Positions 53,726 through 63,150 of a DNA stretch of 64,000 bases are shown piece after piece. Origin of the DNA: Phytophthora sp. 'mugwort' (taxonomy: Eukaryota > Oomycota > Peronosporomycetes > Peronosporales > Peronosporaceae). Location of the stretch: contig JAUCEF010000012.1 of NCBI GenBank assembly GCA_033558025.1, forward strand, positions 744,001-808,000, written 5' to 3'. The notes beneath the pieces are model-generated. The model was not told the DNA's origin. It searched no databases and saw only the letters and a program-made list of their open reading frames with translations. How positions within the stretch are numbered: the first letter of the stretch is position 1; every line of letters starts with the position of its first letter. The position numbers were made by a program, and so were the translations under genes.

Positions 53726-55548
53726 TTACTCGTTGTCATTTACCAGAACCTCCGAACCCTCCTACAAAACATTAAGCAGATACATAAGGACGATATACTG
53801 CAGAAGTAACCTTAAACTCACAATAGGTAAGTTCTTACCTGCATCCCGTAGTAGCTTACTTCTGCGCTGTCATCGTCCAGTAGCATCGGCATACTCTTGT
53901 GTAACAGAACACGCTTTAGTAAGCTCCTCGTCTATGAAACACAAAGGAGCTTTCTCGAATAATAAAACAAGTACTTTACCCTCGAGTCGGTGCGGAATGA
54001 CAACACCTGAGCAGGAACCTCGACGCCGAATTTCGCCTCAATGAGCAGCTTCAGCTGCGATACCTTCATTTGCTGAGGAATCTTCTTCACCAACGGCTCA
54101 AAGGATGTTGCTTGCATGGACATCGGGACGATTTTAACCTTAATTAAGCTAGACGCCAGCTTACGTGGACCCGCCATTGCTCCACCACCTCCAGTACTGC
54201 CACTCTGATCAATCGAAAGTTCCGGGTACAGCTCCCGCAGGCGGGTGTACCGCGGATGGGCTGCTAGGACACATTTGCGATCGTTTTTGTTGTCACCGAT
54301 GACAGCCAACTCGTGCAGAATACGCTTCAGATACAACTGCTCAGCTTCTTTCCGCTCCTTTTCGCGAACAGGACTTGCATTCAAGACCGCGAGGTGGTCC
54401 GTGCGTGCTATGACCAGCATCCGAGTCTCACCCGAACTCATCTGCGTCGTCAGTGGGTTCTTCGAGAAGCGCAATGTGTCCAGCAGTGGAAAAGCGTTGA
54501 GCGCATCAATGGAAGTCCACGAGTCAATTAAATTCTCACTAAGTGACAGCATTCTAAGGTTTTGGAACGCAGGTTTGTGGCTGTCAGCAAGCGTCACGAA
54601 CCGGTTTTCGTTTACGAAAAGCTGGTTTAAATTGACAAACATCTTCCCAACAATCTGGAGCATTTTAGTCCAGGATTTCAACTGGTTCCGACTCAAATCC
54701 AGCACCGACAATGTGTCCACTGAACCTCCACTGAATTTCCACTCGGTCAGCTGGTCGTCGTCGTACTCGTTGTCCACTAAATGCAACTGCTCAAGTTTCG
54801 GGAAATAGCGCGTCATCAGCTTCCCCACGTCGTCCCATGAGAGCATCGTTTGGTTCAGCACCAACACCTTTAAATTCTCATAGACACCTGATTCAGTGTC
54901 GTTATCGACTGTGAACCGGTTCCCACTTAGAATCAACGTCTCCAGTAGGGGCAGTTCGGCCACAATTTCGAGAATGTTACTCCATTTGTCAAAAAGGTTT
55001 TGGGACAGATCTAGCTCCGTCAGATTCGGGGCTAGTGACCCCAGTCCTTCTCCTCCTAACTGGAATATTTGACAGCCTGATAACGAAATTTTCTCGATGG
55101 TTTGCAGCGTCTGCTGCGTGCGGAGCTTCTGAGCTCCCACGAACTCGATGGGCTTCTCGCTGCCCAACGTCGTGCCTACCTCCCCCGCTACCGTCACGTC
55201 ACTTGGTCCACTGGGAACTGCTCCCTCCTGATTAGAATATCGCTCTTGAAGCCGCTGCAGCAGTGAGCTCCTTTCCGACGTTTTGTCAAAAACTGTAGTT
55301 TTGACAAATGAACATTTGTGCTGCACTTGACCAGACAATTTTCGACCGGGAGGGCCTGGGAAATGCACTACGCGCTCTCCACTGGGCAGCTCGACGCTAC
55401 CGTCGTTCTTGCCGCGGCCCCAGACGTCCCACTCGATGCCGTAGTAGAGCGCAGAAGAGTCCTTGGCATTCGCCACGGGGCCTACGTAGCGAACGGTGCC
55501 TCGGAAGCCGGAGCCATCGTCTACGCGTTCCCCAATTGCCTGAGGCAT
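53726..55548 (-). CDS. TBCE: Tubulin-folding cofactor E
   Basis: Three exons fit: 55548-53980, 53895-53839 and 53761-53726. The introns are 84 bp (GTAAAG, TTACTAA, CACAAG) and 77 bp (GTAAGA, CTTAATG, TTGTAG). The product is 553 aa. Residues 1-75 are a CAP-Gly domain (GFRGTVRYVGPV, YYGIEWD, GKNDGSV). Residues about 135-400 are leucine-rich repeats (LTELDLSQNLF, LETLILSGNRF, LSVLDLSRNQL). The C-terminal ubiquitin-like domain starts near VKIVPMSMQA and is completed only by the introns: SMPMLLDDDSAEVSYYGMQ, then EGSEVLVNDNE. Cofactor E binds alpha-tubulin and acts with cofactors C, D and B in making the tubulin dimer. The start at 55548 (MPQAIGERV) is preferred to one 11 codons upstream because family members begin close to the CAP-Gly domain. 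Without splicing the frame would end in a short false tail. Confidence 0.9.
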
Positions 55549-55581
55549 GATTTGGTGTATCGGAAAGGTCACAAATACCAA

Positions 55582-56411
55582 TTATTCTATTGTGAACGTC
55601 ACATGATATGTCCTATTTTTTGCAAATCCACCGCTTTATATACGACGTAGCCCGTTTTTATTACCGTATATATAAGCAGAACGTCAGTCCGATTTGTTGT
55701 ATCCCAACCCTGTTCATATATCACATGTTGCCCTCGATTTAGTGTCAAATCGGTTCGAATGCCCATTTAACACTGTGCATTTGAGGTTATCGCGATATAT
55801 ATAAACGATGTCGGTGTCGATATTATCATGAAACAAGGGATAACTATAGGTAATACGATTGAAGAAGCGTAAACTGAATACATATTCATCTCTCAAGTCT
55901 GTTAGATATGAAAATGGCTTCATTTGGGGCGCAGTCTCTGAACTATTTTGCGCATTCGAGACTCAAACCCGCAAGGGTATTTTAGTAGCGGAGCTATAAA
56001 AGCTCGTGGTGTCCTATGCTTTATATTTGCCCAATGACTGTTATAGTATGTTTTCTAGCCATCCAAACGGCCTAACCGAGTTGGACAATACCTGCTATTT
56101 TTTACACTTACGTATATGTGGCTCAACTAATTTGTACCACACATACATAAGTATAAACCGGTAATCGAGCTGCTCCGATTTGAAATTAACACAATTAGTA
56201 GTATACGGTTCCGCAGTTAATATTATATGTATTATACCCGTAAGCACAAAATATGACTGCTATACTAGTATTTACTACTGGATCGATTAATCAACATGAA
56301 ATAGTTGTAATAGTCATTCAATGAGTCTGTGATGTAAATACTCCCAGCTCAGCAGTTTGTTACTACTACATGTATGTAAGATTTCATTATCGCATACTAT
56401 TAAATTGTTTT
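55582..56411. other. AT-rich intergenic region
   Basis: Between two minus-strand genes; no gene seen. TACATGTA lies at 56367. Confidence 0.5.
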
Positions 56412-58037
56412 CTAGCAGCCCGATCCTCCGGCAATACGCAAGCATGAGGTGGAGTCAAAGAGACTCAATACATTAGTCATGATGATCCAGAAGAAGGCAA
56501 AGACAATGTAACATACGGTCAAAGTGCCCAGCAGTTTGCTCTTGTCGCCCTGGGCCTTCAGCGCATGAACCTCGGCCTTCTGACGTGGCAGCCACACCAC
56601 AAAGATGACGGACGCGAGGTTGCACGCATATGCGATAAGGTAAGCATACGTAACTTGCGAGCGCACGTGGTGATCGTCCTTGATGATGTACTTGCGCTCA
56701 ATCTCAAAGTAGCTGTCCACGGTCTTGTAGAGGACTGTGGCGAATGGCGTACCAAGAGCCGAAATAGTAATCATCAAGCCCATAATAGTAGCTTCGCCGC
56801 CTTTATCGCATACTTCCACGACGAAGAGAGTCGCGATGAAGTCGCCGATGCTGTTCGGGAACTCTTCAAGCAGTGGTACACCCAGCCAGAACCATTGACT
56901 GCGGTACACGTTCCAGATCGTGAAGAACGTCGGGAATGCGTCGACAAACACGACGCCGAACTGACACGCGACCACGACAACCTTCCAACTCCAGTGCAGT
57001 CCGTACCGTCGAACAATCCATAGTGACATGAAGGTCACTAAGCACGAGATCATTTCTGAGATGCCTTCGTTCAGTGGGGTCACTTTGGCCCACGCGCTTT
57101 GAATTGGACTCGACGCGGTCACGGAAAAGAGCGACAGAATCTGACGGAAGAAGCGGAAGGCGATCACTTGAAACATGACGCGGTGCTGCACGACGTCGTA
57201 GAGATAAGCAAAGAACTTACGCATCGACTTCCGTGGAGCTTTCTCCTCGGTAACGCAGAACCAGCACAGCGGGATCGTCACGAACGAGAACGCAGCGCAC
57301 ACGCCCATGACGGCGTTAAAGCCCATTGTCCACGAGAAATCGCCGCCGTAGTCTTCGCCGTTAAGCCCAAGTCCAGTCATGAATGCGGCCAAGACCATAA
57401 AGATCTGTCGCACGGCTGACACGTAGGACTGAGTCGTGCCACGGATTGCCTCTGGTTCACGTCGTGCAAGCTCCACCATGTAGCCGTCCGAGGCGCCGAA
57501 CGAGATAACCGTGCCCAGATTGGCGAACACAAAGAAGAGAATGAGCTTGATCCCCTTGTCCGGTGCGTCGTAGTTGATCATGGCTTGTTGCTCGGAGGTC
57601 AGTTCGTTCTCGTCAATGTCAGCAAGAGACGGGTCGCCGTAGTACGGATCGCCCAGAGGCAGCACCGCCATCAAGAAGCAACACATGAACGTAAGCATCC
57701 AGCCCATGATCAAATACGGCCGGCGACGGTAGCCGAAGATCGGGTAGCAGTCGGAAAAGATGGCAGCGAACACCCGCAGCGCACGCGGCAGTCGCACTAA
57801 AGCTTGAGCTGTGGCCGTGAGCACTGCCGACATATACAGGTAGTTGTTTAACACGGAGTACAGGACACCAGACAACGTGCCGTAGACGACTCCGACCGAC
57901 GCGATATGGGCCAGCAGACCGACGTGTTTCCACGAGAAGACGGACGGAGCGCCTCCAGGCTCAAGGGCGCCGCCTTCAATGTCCACGGGGGTTTTCACTG
58001 CTTCGTAGTCGAGACTTGGCGACACCAGCGCCATCTT
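56412..58037 (-). CDS. Folate-biopterin transporter (BT1) family protein
   Basis: A 541-aa membrane protein from the ATG at 58037 (MALVSPSLDYEAVKTPVDIE). The frame stays open to an ATG at 58169, which would add 44 residues, Pro/Thr/Ser-rich with clustered Cys and no transporter features; I take the shorter form. About 12 hydrophobic spans are seen. Loop 2-3 holds IFSDCYPIFGYRRRPYLIMG, the most conserved stretch of the BT1/FBT branch of the major facilitator superfamily. Later conserved pieces are FGASDGYMVELARREPEAIRG with TTQSYVSAVRQIF, and GEATIMGLMITISALGTPFA near the end. Members carry folate, biopterin or related compounds across membranes. Oomycetes have large expansions of this family and most substrates are unknown. 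The frame is intact with no need for introns. Confidence 0.85.
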   Translation of the reverse strand, partial: KMALVSPSLDYEAVKTPVDIEGGALEPGGAPSVFSWKHVGLLAHIASVGVVYGTLSGVLYSVLNNYLYMSAVLTATAQALVRLPRALRVFAAIFSDCYPIFGYRRRPYLIMGWMLTFMCCFLMAVLPLGDPYYGDPSLADIDENELTSEQQAMINYDAPDKGIKLILFFVFANLGTVISFGASDGYMVELARREPEAIRGTTQSYVSAVRQIFMVLAAFMTGLGLNGEDYGGDFSWTMGFNAVMGVCAAFSFVTIPLCWFCVTEEKAPRKSMRKFFAYLYDVVQHRVMFQVIAFRFFRQILSLFSVTASSPIQSAWAKVTPLNEGISEMISCLVTFMSLWIVRRYGLHWSWKVVVVACQFGVVFVDAFPTFFTIWNVYRSQWFWLGVPLLEEFPNSIGDFIATLFVVEVCDKGGEATIMGLMITISALGTPFATVLYKTVDSYFEIERKYIIKDDHHVRSQVTYAYLIAYACNLASVIFVVWLPRQKAEVHALKAQGDKSKLLGTLTVCYIVFAFFWIIMTNVLSLFDSTSCLRIAGGSGC

Positions 58038-58169
58038 GATGGGCTCTGGAGTCCTTGGAACTTGAGTTGAGGTCGGTGCCAGGCTCGTGGTTGTGATCTG
58101 GCAAATCGGAGAGTGGCAGTAACAGGAAGCAGCCCGTCCCATCGGCGCCAACCGATTGAGTCCTGGCAT

Positions 58170-59744
58170 AGCGGAGACGGTCACTCCAGTCGAGTGCAGT
58201 CACCACTGCACTGCAGTGCACTGTGCACAGGGCATCGCGACGCCTACGTACGTGTATCAGGTCAACTACTTCCGGCAGAACGGCGGTGATACAGTAACCA
58301 CGTGTACTAACATCACAGTACATGTATGTAGAATCGGCAGGACGCGGTTGCCCTGGCCACGCCCAGCGCGTGCCTCGACCCAACCAGATCACCGGGATGG
58401 TGGAAAGCGCGGATGACATGACCAGGCCTCTCTTGAATAGGCGGTGCGCTACGAAAAGGGCCAGAATACCTATTCTAAGATCTTGAAAACGCCTCTTTTT
58501 TTAAAGACACCTGGGGTTAGACAGAGTACTGGGTATTCATTCATGCGATCCAGAAAGCTAAAAATAACTTCAGACCGTGCAAAGCAAACCAAGTGCCTTC
58601 ACTGTGGATTACGCCACTAGCAACATACAGTTTCAAGGAGTACAAGCTCGGGTTCCCTGCAAATGGCCAAGAAACAAACTTTATACGAAGAGATCAGTAG
58701 TCGTTAAGAGAGGAAAGGAACGACGACCCCCACGACTATTGAGAGAGTGTCATGAAGTTTCAACAATGCGCTTGTTCTAAAGCTCATATCCAAACCACAG
58801 CAGCGCCAAAACTGAATTTAAAAGTTCGAGAATGAGTTGGGACTGCGCCCAATTCCAACTGGCAACCCTCTGTTGCTTCGATAGCTGTATGCCGATTCAG
58901 TGAAGTTTTCAGGTGCCCTACATCAACTACAGCGTTCGCTCAATTCACGGCTCCTAAAACACAAAAACGAACCGAACGTGTGATGAAATTAGACAATTTT
59001 TTTTTTGTCGCGACAACATCGTTAGCCACCACTCGAAGAAGCAGCACACCGCTAAGTGGGCCGAGTGCGAGGCTCGACCAATTAAGGATGGGAAAAACGG
59101 CACTTTTTCGTCCTCCTCGCCATTCTTTTGTCCGCGAAGACTGTTTAATTCACCCGTCGAAAGCGATTTCAGCTTTCTCAACCAAATCAAGACCGATCAG
59201 CGGGCGTCATTGAGCAACTACACCATGGAAAGCCAACTGCAAGCCAAGCAGTACTTCGAATTGATCGCTTTAGCTGAGAAAAAAAGATAGTGCGGGAAAC
59301 ACGCACTAACTTAAAAAATTGTATTCTTTATCGAATACCTACTTTTGATTTCGGGAGTTACTTGGTACATTCCTAAACTAAGCGCCTACTTCTAGGTCTC
59401 AAAAAGGCCTATCTATAGATGAAGTAGGCGAAGTAGGCTGAGTGCCTATTTAGAAGAGGCCTGGACATGACGCTTGTGCCTTGACATTTGTGTCTGGTAT
59501 TCAATTGGTTTGTCCGAATCGCTCGTCGAGTGAGCGAATCCTGTCCATCCGTCTCTCGCTTTGTTTTGTTGACATATGTGAGGCTGTAAACAGCACATGG
59601 AACGGATAACTCAACCTGCTCCTCGAGTGCTGAAATAGCAATTGCTAACGTTATCATAGGGCACGCGTTGCTATGCCCAGCTCGCCGCGTCACAATTTTA
59701 GTTTAAACTTACGATTTTTATTGAATGTCTCACATCACACTTTA
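58170..59744. other. Upstream of the transporter gene; no further gene recognised
   Basis: Short unmatched frames on both strands. TACATGTA at 58319 lies about 280 nt upstream of the chosen transporter ATG. Confidence 0.4.
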
Positions 59745-59815
59745 TCCTAGCCCCTTCGAGGACCGATGCCACCGCGGACTTGGGCTTTGCTTCGCAAAGG
59801 CAGTCGCTGCGCGAG
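59745..59815 (+). repeat. SINE-like dispersed repeat, partial copy C
   Basis: TTCGAGGACCGATGCCACCG and GGGCTTTGCTTCGCAAAGGC with AGTCGCTGCGC match the first part of copy B (46085-46400, inverted). Confidence 0.55.
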
Positions 59816-59902
59816 AAAAACTGAAAAATAGACAGACAGGTCTGAGCTTGCAACCAAGCGCTTAATTCTATACTCAGATGGATTAGCGGACATTCTCATT
59901 GT

Positions 59903-60480
59903 GTGGTACCCATACACGTACTGCTTCGGTGGCCGCCCCCCACCACATTTCGCGATCGTTACCCACCCGACCGGCAGCAGAAGCAGGCACTTGTCAAGGA
60001 GATCCCTCTCGACGCATACAAGCCTGCTAAGGCCGCAAAAAGCCCAAGAACAAGCAAGGGCTTGCCCAGAGGTACCGCCGCGTCCCGTAAAGCCTCCCAG
60101 AGCTTCACCAGCTGCACGCGTTCGCCAAGGAAGGCTCGCCACGCCCGAGTATCTCAAGAAAGCAGCACAGGCTTCAGGAGTCGCCGCCGCGCGTACGCCG
60201 CCCTCATTTAGGGCGCCATGTCTAGCCCCAACCGGTGGCTGCCAGCAAGGGTCGCAGCAGTTGAAGGTCGTGACAAGAGGCCGACGCACACGCATCCGGG
60301 CGCTCGACACCGGGACGGGTAAACATGCCCTTATCAACGGGGATCGCAGCGCCGCTCAGGACACGCAGACTTCGGACAGCTGCCAAGGAGAGCGAGGTGT
60401 CAGCATCCAAGGAGATCAAGGTGCCGGCCTCTGCTCGATAGTGTCAAGGTGCTCAAGTTTATAGCGGTCAGGCTATTGGC
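59903..60480 (+). pseudogene. Possible decayed transposon coding region
   Basis: Plus-strand frames read TTFRDRYPPDRQQKQALVKE and IPLDAYKPAK, then in another frame GRKKPKNKQGLAQRYRRVP and SLPELHQLHAFAKEGSPR. The basic, helical character and frame switching suggest a broken transposon or host gene. No family is recognised. Confidence 0.2.
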
Positions 60481-60595
60481 TTTCATTTTGGCGTTTAAAC
60501 AAGCAAATATGAACCCCTATATTTATATATTTCGGTACGCACAGCAGATTGCTTCGGGGTCGCGCAGAGGTTCCAAGAATGCCTAGCTGTCGCTG

Positions 60596-60889
60596 TTGTC
60601 AGTCTACTGCTTCATAGAAGGTCGAGAATGGGATGAAGCGAATTACGAAGACGAGAAGCGTCGATTTCTGGAGAAGCTACCTGCTCCTGAAAAACCTGTC
60701 CGAGCGAAGGCAGCAGCAAAAGATAAGTGGGGTAAGAGGAAGAGGCTGCTAAACAAAATGAGTGAAGCTCGGAAAGCAAAGAAGCAGAGTGAAACAGGGA
60801 AACGGAATAAATCCTCAGCTGGCTTACGCTGGCACTTCAACTACCTCTTCCGACATTTTGCAGCCCTGGCATCAATTCGTGCGCTATGA
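60596..60889 (+). pseudogene. Lysine-rich ORF fragment without ATG start
   Basis: The open frame begins at a TTG. It encodes EANYEDEKRRFLEKLPAPEK, then a strongly basic helix (KWGKRKRLLNKMSEARKAKK). Its last 17 or so codons run into the dispersed repeat at 60840-60945, so the natural 3' end is probably lost. Function unknown. Confidence 0.25.
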
Positions 60890-60945
60890 ACGTACTGAAA
60901 CCTGCAGCTCGTTGTATGAACGTTTACCGATAACTTCTATAGACT
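60840..60945 (-). repeat. Dispersed repeat, inverted copy
   Basis: Read on the minus strand it contains AGAAGTTATCGGTAAACGTT, GCAGGTTTCAG and CACGAATTGATGCCAGGGCT, matching 61435-61535 in order. Confidence 0.65.
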
Positions 60946-61325
60946 AGTTTGCGCCAAAAACAGTTTCGGCAACTTTACACGAGAGATATCAAACATTTGG
61001 GAACTTGAACTCCAAGATATATCGTCGGGGCTGCAACTTTAATTATTCAGCATTTACGATCGGTTTTCCGGTTTCTAAACGATGCGAATCAACGTCGTCA
61101 TGATGCTCCGCCGGCATAGTACCGCGCATCTCTCCGTTAGTGTGTCCACATTGAACACCTCGTTGATTTGATCTTGAGGCTGCAAATCATGTGTATGTTA
61201 GGTAAAGCTGAAGTTGAGTTGAATTTTACTCTCTGCCAAACAATTCGCATGAACTAGCTTGTAAGTACTGTGAAGCGCTCCTGGAGACGCATTCTAATTG
61301 CCTCAACGAGTACTAATACATAGAA

Positions 61326-61345
61326 TTTTTTTTTTTTTTTTTTTT
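61326..61345. repeat. Poly-T run of 20
   Basis: Lies between the inverted and direct copies of the 60.8-61.7 kb repeat; could be the tail of a retroposed sequence on the minus strand. Confidence 0.85.
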
Positions 61346-61434
61346 AACAACAGGGCTGCTAAAAGAAAATGTATGGTATGTAGTATTCAAGTCAACACTA
61401 ACCGTTCGCGGTGTTGTACGTGTTCACTAATCTA

Positions 61435-61535
61435 AAGAAGTTCTCGGTAAACGTCCGTATACAAGCGGCAGGTTTCAGAAAGTTCATACAACACGAATTG
61501 ATGCCAGGGCTGCACAATTCCGGAAGTGGAAGCTC
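61435..61535 (+). repeat. Dispersed repeat, direct copy 1
   Basis: Contains GCAGGTTTCAGAAAGTTCAT and CACGAATTGATGCCAGGGCT. Matches the inverted copy at 60840-60945. Confidence 0.65.
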
Positions 61536-61599
61536 CCAAATGTTGGTATGTACGTGTAAAGTTGCGGAAGCTATTGCAGGTGTGCATTAGTCTTTAGGG

Positions 61600-61690
61600 G
61601 TTCTTGCCAAACGTCACAGCATGACGATACAGGTTTCAGAGAATCCATACAACACAAATCGACGTCAGGGCTGCAAAACGTCTGAATTAA
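61600..61690 (+). repeat. Dispersed repeat, direct copy 2
   Basis: Contains ACAGGTTTCAGAGAATCCAT and CACAAATCGACGTCAGGGCT, about 160 bp after the matching part of direct copy 1. Confidence 0.6.
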
Positions 61691-62222
61691 ACTAAAATCC
61701 CTGACTTCTACACCTACCAGACAGCGTACCGATTCGCTATAGCAGCGCATAATTGGTTTCCCGACGCACGTTACAGTCTGGATCACCCATAAAAGTATGT
61801 CAAGAAGCAACAAATGTATTTTCTCAAAGAAAACGCGCAACCCTGCCCTCCAAGTTTATGAAACGCAAGACAGTCTGATGAACTCGGTTGAAATTAGTCC
61901 AAACATAGCGCGTAAGAAACAACCGCCGGGCGTCCACATTGGCTTCCTGTTGACGGCTTGAAACGCTTCACATGCCTATCCACGAAGCGGCACTCTGTTC
62001 CTGGTCAGCCTGGGAGTTTTTGGTTGGTTTGTTTCAAGCAGGCAAGGAGATGCATACACGCCCCAAACTTGTAGAAAGCTCGGCAACCGTACCTCCTCAC
62101 ACCTAAATCCACTTTCCACCCAACCACTGGCTGACCAAGGCGCTCCGTCCGATGGTTGTTTCGTTCGCCTTCCTCAGCATTCTTGGCGTTTTCGTGTGGG
62201 TCTACCAGCCGCGTACATGATA
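61691..62222. other. Non-coding, nothing recognised
   Basis: No supported feature. Confidence 0.35.
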
Positions 62223-62574
62223 TTAACTTGGTGGTCCGCTGGAACCGCCCAACAGAAACTGCACGCTCTCCATCAGCTCGTTGCGAATACGAGATGGCTT
62301 AACGTCTTTCTCCACCAGTCCGCGGATAGCAGCTTTCATTTCGAGGGATAGCTCCGTGCGCTTGACAGGGCCGCTGGAAGAAGCGTGATCCGCGTGTTGG
62401 GTAAATGTAACATTGGCTCGTGCGGTCATAGCAAACGGTCTTGAGCTTGAATTTGCAAGCGGAACGAGCAGGAGAGCATGGCTCTGGCTTGCAGCAGTAG
62501 ATTCGGTTCCGCAAGGGATGTTCGTCGACGTTGTTGGGGCAGACTGTACATCGCTTGAGCTGGCTTGCAATCAC
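62223..62574 (-). pseudogene. MULE transposase N-terminal (zinc-binding) fragment
   Basis: The minus-strand frame from 62574 reads QLKRCTVCPNNVDEHPLRNR, IYCCKPEPCSPARSACKFKL and VCYDRTSQCYIYPT: a Cys-rich module like the FAR1/WRKY-GCM1-like start of many oomycete MULE transposases. A frameshift near 62395 leads to SSGPVKRTELSLEMKAAIRG, LVEKDVKPSRIRNELM, the helical segment that normally follows. The catalytic domain is missing to the left. It is a truncated copy unrelated in position to the MULE at 11.7-15.3 kb. Confidence 0.5.
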
Positions 62575-62904
62575 TCACATCGGATACATGGAGTCGAGCT
62601 TCCGGTTGATGCGCTTGTGGCCGCGAAGGTTGTTGATGAGACGCCAGTTATAGTGCGATGATATGGTCGTAGTGTTTCTGGGGTTTTGAGTTCTCCAAAC
62701 TGAGCTCCCAGCTCAGTGTAGCGAGTCTCTAAGCACCAGTTAATTCACTCCAGCTATCGCTCCTGATTGGACGTTCCGCTTTAGGGGTATGTGTAAGGAG
62801 GGACTTACAAGGCAGTCATCGAAACCTACAGCCCTCAGTGTATTGCCCAGTACAAAAGTCGATCTATCAGGCTTTTCGCACAGAAGTCAGTCGTTTTGGT
62901 TCAA

Positions 62905-63150
62905 AAATAAAGCTCTCTCTCGCTGCGTCCTTGCAAGGAAAATATCCTAAGTTCGGCCCGCTTTAGTGCTCGGCTCGCTGGAAAGCTTGGTGCTGGGCCC
63001 GCCTCCGCAAATACCGCGCGGCCTTCCTTCGCGGGCACCCCGTGCGGGTTTGCTGGTCTACGCGCGCTCGCCTCCGCTCTCCTCCGATGGTCGTCTATGT
63101 GACTTCCACTCCCCTTTTTGAATTGGGCGCAGCACTCACTCTCGATTAAT
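62905..63150 (+). repeat. SINE-like dispersed repeat, copy A
   Basis: CTCGCTGCGTCCTTGCAAGG, GCCTCCGCAAATACCGCGCG, GATGGTCGTCTATGTGACTT and ATTGGGCGCAG match copy B at 46085-46400 in inverse orientation and in order. Confidence 0.65.

Noticed and set aside
54245..54808. 187-aa plus-strand open frame inside the cofactor E gene
   Set aside because: Antisense to the leucine-rich repeats, whose coding frame is unambiguous.
58201..58230. Repeated CACTGCA/GTGCAC words upstream of the transporter
   Set aside because: Short self-complementary words only; no regulated partner or conserved operator is evident.
59747..60337. 196-aa minus-strand open frame
   Set aside because: It has no motif, overlaps the SINE-like copy and opposes basic plus-strand segments that look more protein-like.
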